Below, in pieces: positions 40,262 through 48,114 of a stretch of DNA of 48,114 bases. The stretch comes from Prochlorococcus sp. AG-409-K04 (GTDB lineage Bacteria; Cyanobacteriota; Cyanobacteriia; PCC-6307; Cyanobiaceae): the NCBI GenBank assembly GCA_003215555.1, contig QCKE01000010.1, positions 1 through 48,114 of the forward strand, in the 5' to 3' direction. The notes beneath the pieces were generated by a model. The model did no database searches and was not told the DNA's origin. It saw only the letters and a list, made by a program, of their open reading frames with translations. How positions within the stretch are numbered: position 1 is the first letter of the stretch; the number at the start of each line of letters is the position of its first letter. A program made the translations under genes and the position numbers.

Positions 40262-42973
40262 TTAGCTTAAATCAACATATATATCTGCAATTGAGAGATA
40301 TGGGTTGGGATCACATGTAAGAAATATAATTTGCAAACCTTTATTGGCCGCTTGAAGTATCATTTCCTTTATGGCTACTATTCTTTCTGGGTCTGAGTTA
40401 GTAAAAGCATCATCAAAAACAATTGGTAAGCATCCATTATGCCCTGTTTTAAGGACCTCAGCCATTGATAATCTCAATGCAGCTGTAAGTTGTTCTTTAG
40501 TTCCACCACTTAATTGATCGAATTTGTACAATTCATTTTTTCTAGAAATTTGTATATCACTAAATCCATTGGTTTGATCAAACTTGAGTTGTGTTATTGG
40601 TTTGTCTTTTAATAAAGGTTTTAAATAGTTTCCTATTGACTGCGTTAGAGGTTGTGTATAACGAGTTGAAAGTTCTTCTTGAGCTTGAGTGAAAAGTGTT
40701 TCCAGTAATTGGTGCGCATTGTGTAATCTTTTCTGTGTTTTGTAGTCATACTCAACGCTTTCCAAGTGAACTTTTGCTTTTTCTATGGCTGCATAAGGAT
40801 CATCTCTGCTAATGGTTTCACAACGAGCTTTTGCTGAACCTTGAAGTGAGATAAGAGTCTCTTTTTGTTTACTTGTGGATACTATCTCGGCTTCAATTCT
40901 TGATATTTCCGCTGAATTGTCGAGTTTCATTATGGCAGTCATTTGCTCTTTTAAGTAAGTTAAATTATTCTCAGAATCTTTTAGATTTTTTCCCATAGAG
41001 TGTAGTTGATTTTCGCAATCCTTTTGGTCACCATATTCGTTCCTAAGTTCAGAAAGATTCTTCTTAAAAGCATTAAGCTCACTTTGCACAACCTTTAATT
41101 TGCTTTCATTCTTAAATTGATATGCTTGGAATGTTTGAAAATTTGTTTTTGAGGTTTCCAACTGATTTTCAGATTGGTTTAGATTTTGATGTGTTTCCTT
41201 AATAGATGATTCAATTCTTTCAAGTAAATCTGTGATTTCAAAGATGTTTTCTTCAATATTAAGCTTTTCTGATCCAATGATCTCTGGATTAATTGATTTT
41301 AGTTTTGATTTGATTTGATTTGATTTGATTTTGCATATACCTAGTTCATTTTTTTTTGCTTTTATATTTTTCTGTTCATATAATTCTAACGCTGTTAGCT
41401 GTTGATCTATTTTTATAGTCTCTTCAAAATTATGTTCGGCTAATTGTAAAGATTCAAAGCCAAGACTGGATAATTTTTCTGAATATATCCTTATTACATG
41501 ATCGTATTTTGTTTTTAAATTGCTAAGAGCCTCAATATCACCAGGTTCAACTTTGATTACAGTATCATTCCCTATCAACAGATTAAAAGGTTCATTTATT
41601 TTCTTTTGCTCTCCTTCTTTAATCTGTTCACCATTTACAATTATTGTTTGATTGCTTTTCTTTACTTTAACTGTCGTGCTCATTAATTCCTTACGAGTTT
41701 TAGCATCTCTAACTATTTGATATAACTCTTTCAAATGATTTAAATCACTTCGACTTATTGTCTTTAAACTATTTCTCTTTTTACATAGCTCAGCTTTTTT
41801 TATTGAGATTTTCTTTTCTTTTATTAATTCATTTTCAATCCTTTCTATTTCTTTTTTGTTATTAATTTTTTCTTTTAGTATTTGAATAAAATCTCTTCGA
41901 TTTTCAAGATGTTTAAGATTTATTTTTATCTTCATATAGTTGGAAGTTTCGTTATTTAAATTACCTTTTAATAATTTTTCTTCCACTTTTAGATCATTCA
42001 TAAGATTTTGTAAATTGCCTTTTCTCTCTTCCATCTCTTTTGTGTTTATTTGCAGTCTATTTAAAGTTTCTAATGTCTTTTTTAAATGAGTATATTTCAA
42101 GCGAACTTGTTCTATCTTATTTGATTTTATAGCTAGCTTATCTTTAAGCATCCTGTTTTTTTGTTCTATAGATAATTTCTTTTTTTGCTTCTCATAAAGT
42201 TTTGGCAATTTTATATTTTGTATATACTCAATTTTCCGACTAATTTCAGACATCTCTTCAATTGATTTTTCGTATTCTGCAAGTTTTGACTTTTCTTTTT
42301 CAAATGATACTTTTGCAATTTCTAATTCATTTTGACATTTCCAAAAATCCGAATTTTTTTTTATCCCTCGACTAGTGAAGTTTTCATTGATTGATTTTTT
42401 TATAATTTCGATCACATTTTGATCATGTTTTGACTGTTGGATGGAAATTCCTCCAGCTTTTTCTAATTGTGAAACTATGGAGTGAAAGTCATAATCATCT
42501 TTATTTTGTTTAAGTAAATCAATCCCTGCATCGCCTTGTTTAACCCAAAGGTGAGCCCATCGACCAGGCAAAAGGGTCTTGGCTTGGCGGCTTCCTAGTG
42601 ATTCTTTAACGCCTAAAAGTTGGGCTAATAACTCTTCAGCAATTGCCCCAGATTCCTGCTTCCCATTTGTTTCATTTTGAAGTGTAATTTGGCCAGATTG
42701 TCCTGTGAAGTATTTTTTTAGGACGTATATTTTATTTTTTGCTTCAAATTTGATCCTAATAGTTGGGTGGCCTATATGTAATTTTGATCTTAGTTGCTCA
42801 ACAGGTGATCCAGTAGCAGTGGCTTTTAAGAATAGGGTCTTGTGAAGCGCTTCTATTAGAGTGCTTTTCCCGGTTTCATTCGAGCCTCCAATTATTGTGA
42901 TTTTTGGAGAAAAATTTAAGGAGAGATCCGCATGTATCCTTACGTTTTGAATTTGACAATTGATCAGTCGCAT
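40262..42973 (-). CDS. sbcC: SbcC/Rad50-like (YhaN-type) SMC-family ATPase
   Basis: 903 residues. Residues 1-190 form the N-terminal ATPase half with Walker A GGSNETGKST (29-38). Long coiled coils flank a central small beta-rich part (about 425-470, TVKVKKSNQTIIVNGEQI...VIKVEPGDI). The C-terminal half has the signature LSGGTKEQLTAALRLSMAEV and Walker B LPIVFDDAFTNSD. With the nuclease next to it, it should process broken DNA ends or hairpins. No C-x-x-C zinc hook is seen where Rad50/SbcC has one, and the beta insert replaces it, as in YhaN-type proteins. Starts five bases after sbcD: one operon. Contains a pentanucleotide repeat. Confidence 0.9.
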   Translation of the reverse strand: MRLINCQIQNVRIHADLSLNFSPKITIIGGSNETGKSTLIEALHKTLFLKATATGSPVEQLRSKLHIGHPTIRIKFEAKNKIYVLKKYFTGQSGQITLQNETNGKQESGAIAEELLAQLLGVKESLGSRQAKTLLPGRWAHLWVKQGDAGIDLLKQNKDDYDFHSIVSQLEKAGGISIQQSKHDQNVIEIIKKSINENFTSRGIKKNSDFWKCQNELEIAKVSFEKEKSKLAEYEKSIEEMSEISRKIEYIQNIKLPKLYEKQKKKLSIEQKNRMLKDKLAIKSNKIEQVRLKYTHLKKTLETLNRLQINTKEMEERKGNLQNLMNDLKVEEKLLKGNLNNETSNYMKIKINLKHLENRRDFIQILKEKINNKKEIERIENELIKEKKISIKKAELCKKRNSLKTISRSDLNHLKELYQIVRDAKTRKELMSTTVKVKKSNQTIIVNGEQIKEGEQKKINEPFNLLIGNDTVIKVEPGDIEALSNLKTKYDHVIRIYSEKLSSLGFESLQLAEHNFEETIKIDQQLTALELYEQKNIKAKKNELGICKIKSNQIKSKLKSINPEIIGSEKLNIEENIFEITDLLERIESSIKETHQNLNQSENQLETSKTNFQTFQAYQFKNESKLKVVQSELNAFKKNLSELRNEYGDQKDCENQLHSMGKNLKDSENNLTYLKEQMTAIMKLDNSAEISRIEAEIVSTSKQKETLISLQGSAKARCETISRDDPYAAIEKAKVHLESVEYDYKTQKRLHNAHQLLETLFTQAQEELSTRYTQPLTQSIGNYLKPLLKDKPITQLKFDQTNGFSDIQISRKNELYKFDQLSGGTKEQLTAALRLSMAEVLKTGHNGCLPIVFDDAFTNSDPERIVAIKEMILQAANKGLQIIFLTCDPNPYLSIADIYVDLS
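41304..41328. repeat. Pentanucleotide tandem repeat (TTTGA)5 inside sbcC
   Basis: Five tandem TTTGA units in coding DNA, giving the peptide pattern KSNQIKSKLKS. Since five is not a multiple of three, gain or loss of a unit would shift the frame. Confidence 0.8.
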
Positions 42974-42978
42974 TTTTT

Positions 42979-44163
42979 TTAGGCTTTCATTGAAAAACGA
43001 TATAATTCACAAAGAGCTATCCGAGTGATTGAGGCCTCTTCAGAGTTTTTATTTTCAATATTTTTTAATCGATCTTGTAATTGATAAGCCACTTGAGCAA
43101 TTAACGGGTTTTCGGCTGATTTTGTTAATTGTTCTAATTCATCAGGCTTTGGCGATTGATAGCATTCACCTTTTACTCTAAGTCGTATTAGTTTGTTTTC
43201 AAGATCAGCTTTCAATGCCTCATATTTCACATGTCCTTTCAAGCTAAGTACTCCACTTATTTCAAGTCGTAGGAGATCCCTTGAAATGTGCCCTTCTGTT
43301 ATGTCTTGTATTTTTTGCTCGAGGATTTCTATATCTTTGTCGTTTTTAAAGTGGAAACAAATATTGTGCCATTGCAACCGACCAGTAGGCATATATTGAA
43401 TATTTGGCTTTCCTCTTCGCTTAACATCTACCTGTAGTACTTGCCCACGTTGTTCTCCTTCTCCTTGATTGAAACGATCAGCTTCTGGAGTGCCTGAGTA
43501 CCATGCTTTATTGCCTACTTGTTTGCCATTATGCCAATCACCTAGAGCAATATAATCAACCTCGTTTTCAGGTAATTCTTTCAAATTAATTACATCTCTC
43601 GAACTAGGCTGATCATTATTTTTAAAAATGTAGTCATGCCCTTTGAAATTCTGGACTCCTCCATGAGCAAGAATAATTCTTGGTTTTGTTGATGATATTG
43701 CCTTCCAATCTAAGGTTCTGATCCAATAGGTTGGATCAGAACTTTCTTTTTTTCGTAGTAATGGACATGGGAGAATAACAGCATCTTGGATTTCTATTGG
43801 TTTTTTCTCCAATGAAAGCAATAGATTCGGAGCTATTTGATTTTTATATTTTTTGAAGTTGTCGCTATGCCAAATAGTACCTAAAGCCCCATGGTCGTGG
43901 TTCCCAGGAATGACAATGACCTGAACTTTTAACGAACCAATTTTCTCTAAAACCTCTGTAACAGTAGATAAAGATGGTGTCGGGGAATCAAACAGATCTC
44001 CTGCTACAACAACAAATTGTGATTTTGCAGATATTACAACATCTTTAATTCGATCAATAACGTTTAATCGCTCTTGCTTAAGTTTAAAACGCTTTTGATC
44101 ATCTTTTACTTGCAAATATGGTTTGCCGACTTGCCAATCTGCTGTATGAATAAAACGTACCAA
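42979..44163 (-). CDS. sbcD: SbcD/Mre11-like DNA exonuclease
   Basis: 394 residues. Calcineurin-like phosphoesterase: FIHTADWQVG (Asp9; the usual His two residues on is Gln), VVAGDLFD (55-59), VIPGNHDHG (GNHD 87-90), ILAHGG and LGDWHNGKQVG later, supplying the metal ligands. It is followed by a capping domain and a helical C-terminus (CELYRFSMKA) likely to contact the ATPase coiled coil. Mre11/SbcD enzymes use two manganese ions to trim DNA ends. The D-x-Q variant of motif I should be checked for activity. First gene of the operon with the ATPase. Confidence 0.92.
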   Translation of the reverse strand: MVRFIHTADWQVGKPYLQVKDDQKRFKLKQERLNVIDRIKDVVISAKSQFVVVAGDLFDSPTPSLSTVTEVLEKIGSLKVQVIVIPGNHDHGALGTIWHSDNFKKYKNQIAPNLLLSLEKKPIEIQDAVILPCPLLRKKESSDPTYWIRTLDWKAISSTKPRIILAHGGVQNFKGHDYIFKNNDQPSSRDVINLKELPENEVDYIALGDWHNGKQVGNKAWYSGTPEADRFNQGEGEQRGQVLQVDVKRRGKPNIQYMPTGRLQWHNICFHFKNDKDIEILEQKIQDITEGHISRDLLRLEISGVLSLKGHVKYEALKADLENKLIRLRVKGECYQSPKPDELEQLTKSAENPLIAQVAYQLQDRLKNIENKNSEEASITRIALCELYRFSMKA

Positions 44164-44450
44164 CTTCTTACTTAGCAGCGTTTCCTAGACATTATTATGC
44201 ATTTTTGAAAAAATCGATTGAATTTCATCACTCCATTACACTTTCGCTAAATTCATTTCATTTGAAAAATTTTTAATTGACAAAAAGATGAGAATTGCAT
44301 GTGAATGAAAGATGCATCCGGAAGATAAGTTTGTTCTTCTCTTAGGCTTTACCCATAGAGCTAACAACATCAAAAGACACAAACCTCACCCCGCGCCAAG
44401 GATAGTTCAAATGTACTGTAGAGTATCTGTTCGTGGTTGTTGAGCAAATA

Positions 44451-44696
44451 ATGACAGTTTCGTCGAATGATGGAGGAAGTGTATTTCTTCAGGTTGAATG
44501 TGGCGATTTTATTGCTATTGCTCCGTCGGAGGAGCATCCAGCCAGGTGGTGGGTTGGTCAGGTGCTCAGCAAGGTCGGCAATTCGATAGATCCTTCGATT
44601 AACTCTCTTTTTCAGGTAATTGATATTGACACTGGAATTATTAAGATTGTTAATGCTGATTATGTCAGAGGCATTGTTTGGCATAATTCTAAATAA
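44451..44696 (+). CDS. DUF3104-like protein
   Basis: 81 residues from ATG 44451: MTVSSNDGGSVFLQVECGDF, IAIAPSEEHPARWWVGQVLS, KVGNSIDPSINSLFQVIDID, TGIIKIVNADYVRGIVWH. The LQV-x-x-GD, WWVGQV, DP-x-x-N-x-LFQV-x-D-x-DTG and VNAD-x-V blocks match DUF3104, a cyanobacterial family of beta-rich small proteins with no known activity. A GTG six codons upstream is less likely. The minus-strand frame 44370-44702 is a shadow. Confidence 0.8.
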   Translation: MTVSSNDGGSVFLQVECGDFIAIAPSEEHPARWWVGQVLSKVGNSIDPSINSLFQVIDIDTGIIKIVNADYVRGIVWHNSK

Positions 44697-44816
44697 AAAC
44701 ATAATTCCTTATTTTATTTTTAATTAATACACATCAAGTCTTTTAGGGGTTGATAACCTATATTTAATTATCTAATTAAATATTATTTTTTCATTTAAAT
44801 AAAAATATTCATTATT

Positions 44817-45077
44817 TTATTGGTTTATTGTCGTAGCAATTGAAGAAGTTTCATTTTTAGGTGATTGCTCGATTTGATTAGTTATGTATGAAAGAATAAA
44901 ACTAATTAAAGGAATTATAAAGCCTGCGACAAGAATCAATGATAATCCCCTTTTAGGATCTAGAATTGATTTTTTAATAAGAGGATCACCACATTGCCCA
45001 CAGATTGGGATACCATTTTTAGCTTTTATATTGATTTGGTAGCGAAGAGAGCAATAAGGACAGACATAATGACTCAT
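44817..45077 (-). CDS. Zinc-ribbon membrane protein
   Basis: 86 residues. YVCPYCSLRYQ and PICGQCGDPL give C6-x2-C9 and C26-x2-C29, a zinc ribbon of 16-residue spacing. One membrane span (LSLILVAGFIIPLISFILSY) follows, then a polar tail. N-terminal metal-binding domain on the cytoplasmic side by charge. Partner unknown. Confidence 0.75.
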   Translation of the reverse strand: MSHYVCPYCSLRYQINIKAKNGIPICGQCGDPLIKKSILDPKRGLSLILVAGFIIPLISFILSYITNQIEQSPKNETSSIATTINQ

Positions 45078-45261
45078 TCTTCTTGAAAAGAACCATGTGA
45101 TTTTACAATAGCTTTTTCAATTAATGAATATAGTAACCAATGATCAAGCTGTGAATCTTCATACATTATTTATATGTTCTAAATAGATAGGATACAGTTT
45201 TTGTATATTGATAACTTTTAATATATGAAAATTGCTAGTTTTGTGGAGAAGAGAATTTTAT

Positions 45262-45333
45262 GCGGGTGTAGTTCAGTGGTAGAACATCAGCTTCCCAAGC
45301 TGAGTGCCGCCAGTTCAAATCTGGTCATCCGCT
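45262..45333 (+). tRNA. glyT: tRNA-Gly (anticodon CCC)
   Basis: Acceptor GCGGGTG pairs with CATCCGC (one G-T), the D arm contains AGTTCAGTGGTAGAAC, the anticodon stem TCAGC/GCTGA holds loop TTCCCAA with anticodon CCC (about 45293), and the T arm is CCAG-TTCAAAT-CTGG. The discriminator is T, as usual for tRNA-Gly. CCA is not encoded. No other tRNA is seen in the window. Confidence 0.95.
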
Positions 45334-45349
45334 TCCTTCTTTTGAACAT

Positions 45350-45562
45350 TTACGGTTCTCTGTTTTTAAGTAAATAGAGTGTTTCTAAATCTTGAATAGA
45401 ACTTGAAATTTTACGTCTCAAAAAGATTAAATCTTTATTGCTCATGCGTGACTCTTTGATCATCATTTCTGCTTCATATATTGCATGCTCTAAACTTTTA
45501 ATCTTAAGATTTAATAATTCCGTTGAGCTTTGACATTCTTTAATTATGGATTCGTCTATCAT
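45350..45562 (-). CDS. Small coiled-coil protein (70 aa)
   Basis: MIDESIIKECQSSTELLNLK, IKSLEHAIYEAEMMIKESRM, SNKDLIFLRRKISSSIQDLE, TLYLLKNREP. Two helices with heptad-spaced Leu/Ile separated by a turn (RMSNKD), likely a hairpin dimer. No family recognised; converges with the tRNA gene. Confidence 0.6.
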   Translation of the reverse strand: MIDESIIKECQSSTELLNLKIKSLEHAIYEAEMMIKESRMSNKDLIFLRRKISSSIQDLETLYLLKNREP

Positions 45563-45704
45563 CCCTTTTACAAGTCATTAATCCTTACAATAGAAGTATA
45601 AGTCTTACTACATTTTAGAAAGTCTTCTTTTTCATATATTATTTAATTGATAATTTTAATAATACAAAAGTCAATTCATATAGTTTATAATTAATTCATT
45701 TATC

Positions 45705-46370
45705 ATGGCAACTTTTTTGGTTACAGGAGCTAATAGAGGCATCGGACTTGAATTTTGTCGAAAGTTAAAGGAAAGAGGGGATAATGTAATTGCAACTTGC
45801 CGATCAACTAGTAAAGAATTAGATGGTATTGGCGTTTGTGTCAAGCAGCATGTTGATTTAACTTCTTCTAAATCAGTGGCAAAACTAATAGAAAAATTAG
45901 AAGGAATGAATATTAATGGTTTGATTCTTAATGCAGGAATATTAGAGAAAAATGACTTTTTAGATTTAGATCCCGATAGTATTCGTAAACAATTTGAAGT
46001 CAATGCATTGAGTCCTTTATGTTTTACACGAGCTATTTCTAATCATTTGTGTGAAGGTTCAAAAGTGATATTTATAACTAGTCGTATGGGATCAATTGCT
46101 GATAATGCCTCTGGAGGTTCTTATGGATACAGAATGTCAAAAGTTGCTTTATGCATGGCAGGGAAATCACTTGCAATTGATTTGAAGGCTAGGGGCATAG
46201 CTGTTGCATTATTGCACCCAGGCTTGGTCAGTACTCGAATGACAAGGTTTACTCCTAATGGGATTACTGCTGCACAATCGGTAACATCTCTTATTGAGCG
46301 CATTAATGAACTTAATCTTGAAAACTCTGGTTCGTTTTGGCATGCAAATGGAGAGATTCTTCCTTGGTAA
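45705..46370 (+). CDS. Short-chain dehydrogenase/reductase (SDR)
   Basis: 221 residues. FLVTGANRGIGLEFC is the TGxxxGIG cofactor-binding motif, CRSTSKEL suggests NADP preference, GLILNAGI is the NAG motif, FITSRMGSIAD carries the catalytic Ser, and SYGYRMSKVAL gives Tyr-x-x-x-Lys. LLHPGLVSTRMTR is the following conserved block. A complete classical SDR, related to sniffer/C-factor-like carbonyl reductases. Substrate unknown. Monocistronic. Confidence 0.92.
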   Translation: MATFLVTGANRGIGLEFCRKLKERGDNVIATCRSTSKELDGIGVCVKQHVDLTSSKSVAKLIEKLEGMNINGLILNAGILEKNDFLDLDPDSIRKQFEVNALSPLCFTRAISNHLCEGSKVIFITSRMGSIADNASGGSYGYRMSKVALCMAGKSLAIDLKARGIAVALLHPGLVSTRMTRFTPNGITAAQSVTSLIERINELNLENSGSFWHANGEILPW

Positions 46371-46500
46371 ATTCCTTGATAATATTTTGAGCACATCGTT
46401 AGCAACTTAACGTTTATACTTTTCAATTCTGAAGTAAAGCTTATAAAAATGTATATACCAAAAAAGTGTAGCTATGAATTAAATAGATAGAAGTTCAAAT

Positions 46501-46683
46501 ATGGATTCCTTTGCAAGAGCGAGAACGAAAACATTACTTTTTAGGTTTTGGCCTATTAGAAATCAAATTTTTCAGAAAAAATCTGAAGATATATTTGATT
46601 CTAATCAATCCCCTAAGAGGCAATTAGATCAAAAAAAGCAATTTCTTGAAGAGGTAAAGAAAGGAGGAGCTTGGTTCTCTTGA
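46501..46683 (+). CDS. Small basic protein (60 aa)
   Basis: MDSFARARTKTLLFRFWPIR, NQIFQKKSEDIFDSNQSPKR, QLDQKKQFLEEVKKGGAWFS. Basic, soluble, partly disordered, with a C-terminal helix ending GGAWFS. No domain recognised. Located 130 bp after the SDR gene on the same strand. Confidence 0.55.
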   Translation: MDSFARARTKTLLFRFWPIRNQIFQKKSEDIFDSNQSPKRQLDQKKQFLEEVKKGGAWFS

Positions 46684-46731
46684 ACTATTAATTAGCTATT
46701 TTATCAATTGCTAACTTAAAGGTTTTATTGG

Positions 46732-47238
46732 CTAATTATCTGACCACATCGGTTCCTTTTTTGAAGATATTTTTACTGAATTAGGCCTAAATGCATATAG
46801 AATTTCGAGTTTTTGAACCCACTCTGCTGTAAAACCTTTTAAACCTTTAGATATAAAAGGATTACTAAGATTAATTCTTTGTCGAACTTTTGATAATTCT
46901 AAGACTTTGTCGAACAAATCGCCTTTTTTATATAAATCAAACCAAAAATCAAAAATTTCTTCAACAACAACCAATGGAATATCATAGGAAATTCCATCTG
47001 ATGGTTCTTTTATCGAAAAACCTTCATTAAGGCAATCATCTAGCAAGCCTTTTATATTGATTGAAATCGCATCCAAAATTTGATTAGCAGCAACGCTACC
47101 AATCAACTCTTTTCGATAACACTCTAGGAAGTACTTACTTTCATTTAAAGGATTTGTATGATTTGTTATTCCTATCTTCCAATAGGCTTCACCAACTTTC
47201 AGGCAATTGACCAAATATAGAAATTTCAATTCATTCAT
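46732..47238 (-). CDS. Protein with a degenerate GIY-YIG-like N-terminus
   Basis: 168 residues. The start KFLYLVNCLKVGEAYWKIGI TN repeats the L/VYL...KIGIT spacing of T5orf172-type domains, with KIGIT at 21-25 as in the gene at 37608, but the Arg and Glu/His residues that follow are not evident. The rest is helical (NQILDAISINIKGLLDDCLN, VVVEEIFDFWFDLYKKGDLF). A diverged, possibly inactive nuclease-like fold is inferred from the motif alone; a different fold cannot be excluded. No neighbours of related function. Confidence 0.55.
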   Translation of the reverse strand: MNELKFLYLVNCLKVGEAYWKIGITNHTNPLNESKYFLECYRKELIGSVAANQILDAISINIKGLLDDCLNEGFSIKEPSDGISYDIPLVVVEEIFDFWFDLYKKGDLFDKVLELSKVRQRINLSNPFISKGLKGFTAEWVQKLEILYAFRPNSVKISSKKEPMWSDN

Positions 47239-47556
47239 GGAAGAAATGCAAATGATTAATATTTTTCAATAAGTTTTAAGAAATTAGTTCATGTTTTATA
47301 CCTTGATAAAGAAAAAATTAATTTTGCCAAAACTATGAATTAATGTTTGAAAAAATATAAAACTATCTTAAGCCATTTCTCTAATATTTTAAGCCTCTTT
47401 AAAATATTAATATTTAATTGCTTTACTATTAATTAGTATTGGCATGTTATGCATTGATTCCCGCCATGCTTTTGATATAATCAAAGAATTAAATTTGTTG
47501 AAAAGTTTCCTTTCAGTTTGCTGACAACAGCCTTGCTTTTCTTTAAAAAAATAAAT
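47239..47556. other. Gap with no gene seen
   Basis: Very AT-rich spacer between divergent genes; no hairpin, box or frame with coding character. Confidence 0.45.
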
Positions 47557-47709
47557 ATGGAGCATTTTCTTAAACTATTACACTCTCTACAGCATCCAAT
47601 TGAGGGTTGCGCATATCTTATATACGTTGGATTTTTCTTGCGTTGGAAATTTCCCAAGCTATGGAATAATCTCTTGAGAAAAATCTCAGCCAAGGAGTAT
47701 TCTGGTTGA
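47557..47709 (+). CDS. Possible small membrane-associated protein (50 aa)
   Basis: From ATG 47557: MEHFLKLLHSLQHPIEGCAY, LIYVGFFLRWKFPKLWNNLL, RKISAKEYSG. An amphipathic helix, one weak span and a basic end. An in-frame upstream TTG (47518) would add 13 hydrophobic residues. An opposite-strand frame (47481-47693) competes but is rich in Cys and Arg without pattern. Confidence 0.45.
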   Translation: MEHFLKLLHSLQHPIEGCAYLIYVGFFLRWKFPKLWNNLLRKISAKEYSG

Positions 47710-47776
47710 TTAGTTAAATAAATTTCATATACAATTTTAAATTTGATATATTTTCTAATTAATCAATTTTTTAAAT

Positions 47777-48031
47777 TTAGCGAAAACATAAATCACTAAT
47801 AATTCTAATTTTTCCAGTAATATTTCTATAGCGCTTTCTATCAATAAGAGATTTTGGCAATATTTTTAGAGAAGCAGATATCTTTGTGGGATTTGCATTG
47901 TTGCTAATTACTTTTATTAAACAAACCCAATTTGTTGAAAGTATAATCCCTGGCCAAGAAATAATTAAACCTATTGAAATACCAATAAATATAAGGAAAA
48001 ATCTATCAATAGTTAGCACCCTAATTTTCAA
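47777..48031 (-). CDS. Small single-span membrane protein (84 aa)
   Basis: MKIRVLTIDRFFLIFIGISI, GLIISWPGIILSTNWVCLIK, followed by a basic soluble half (SLKILPKSLIDRKRYRNITG, KIRIISDLCFR). One or two spans near the N-terminus, positive tail inside. No family recognised. Confidence 0.5.
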   Translation of the reverse strand: MKIRVLTIDRFFLIFIGISIGLIISWPGIILSTNWVCLIKVISNNANPTKISASLKILPKSLIDRKRYRNITGKIRIISDLCFR

Positions 48032-48114
48032 TATTTTATTACTTGTATCTTAAAAAATATTTTTAAAGCTTTAGATGTTTTTGTTTTCAAATGAAGATTC
48101 TTCTGAGGCAAAGG

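Noticed and set aside
11336-44163. A single DNA-repair/defence island joining SRAP, ligase-like, GIY-YIG-like and SbcCD genes
   Set aside because: The genes are separated by many kilobases, lie on both strands and share no operon or common regulatory motif; only sbcD-sbcC is linked.
45262-45333. tRNA-Gly as an integration site for an island
   Set aside because: No integrase or repeated tRNA 3' end was found on either side within the window.
1-48114. CRISPR array, prophage or toxin-antitoxin module
   Set aside because: No regularly spaced repeats, no cas, phage structural or recognisable toxin-antitoxin genes were seen.

Overview
The window is AT-rich, densely packed with very small genes and carries several marker families restricted to marine picocyanobacteria (DUF1651-, DUF3104- and DUF2839-like proteins, a short Hli-type E-x-x-H-G-R-x-A-M protein, a Yfr1-type RNA motif, an NtcA-type box). 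Together these point to Prochlorococcus, most likely a low-light clade of intermediate genome size. The placement rests on recognised families and composition, not on a database match. There is no phage, transposase or CRISPR module. The layout is that of an accessory stretch: isolated enzymes separated by strings of microproteins, several decaying genes and some long intergenic gaps.

Layout. 1-6.1 kb is bounded by two copies of a small paralogous gene that share 92 identical bases. Between them lie a Cys-rich small protein, a histone H1-like Lys/Ala-rich protein, a lone IF2-N-like domain, a DUF1330 protein, a Trp-rich protein, a Yfr1-like RNA and pieces of broken genes. 6.2-12 kb holds SelO (protein AMPylase), a pseudogene with three stops, small secreted and membrane proteins, a DUF938 methyltransferase-like protein and the SRAP/YedK abasic-site protein. 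12-28 kb is almost entirely small proteins, punctuated by an NmrA-type oxidoreductase, a UPF0045 thiamine-binding-type protein, a DUF2862 protein, a SYLF-domain protein and a short Hli-like protein. 28-32 kb is a peptidase pair (aminopeptidase N and dipeptidase E). 33 kb holds opposing terminators, a 15-bp repeat and a pseudogene. 34-40 kb has membrane proteins, a DCC thiol protein, a GIY-YIG-like domain fused to a membrane tail, and a degenerate NAD-ligase adenylation domain. 40-44.2 kb is an SbcC/SbcD-like pair. 44-48 kb has DUF3104, zinc-ribbon, SDR and a second KIGIT-motif protein, plus tRNA-Gly(CCC).

How the genes fit together. A loose DNA-maintenance theme can be read: SRAP, SbcCD-like nuclease/ATPase, ligase-like adenylation domain, two nuclease-like KIGIT proteins, H1-like protein and two LexA-like boxes. 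They are scattered and only sbcD-sbcC is clearly an operon, so one joint system is not demonstrated. PepN/PepE would recycle peptides and SelO modifies proteins under redox stress. The many 40-60-residue single-span membrane proteins have no assignable function. At least five loci look like genes in decay (in-frame stops or frameshifts), which is typical of ongoing genome reduction.
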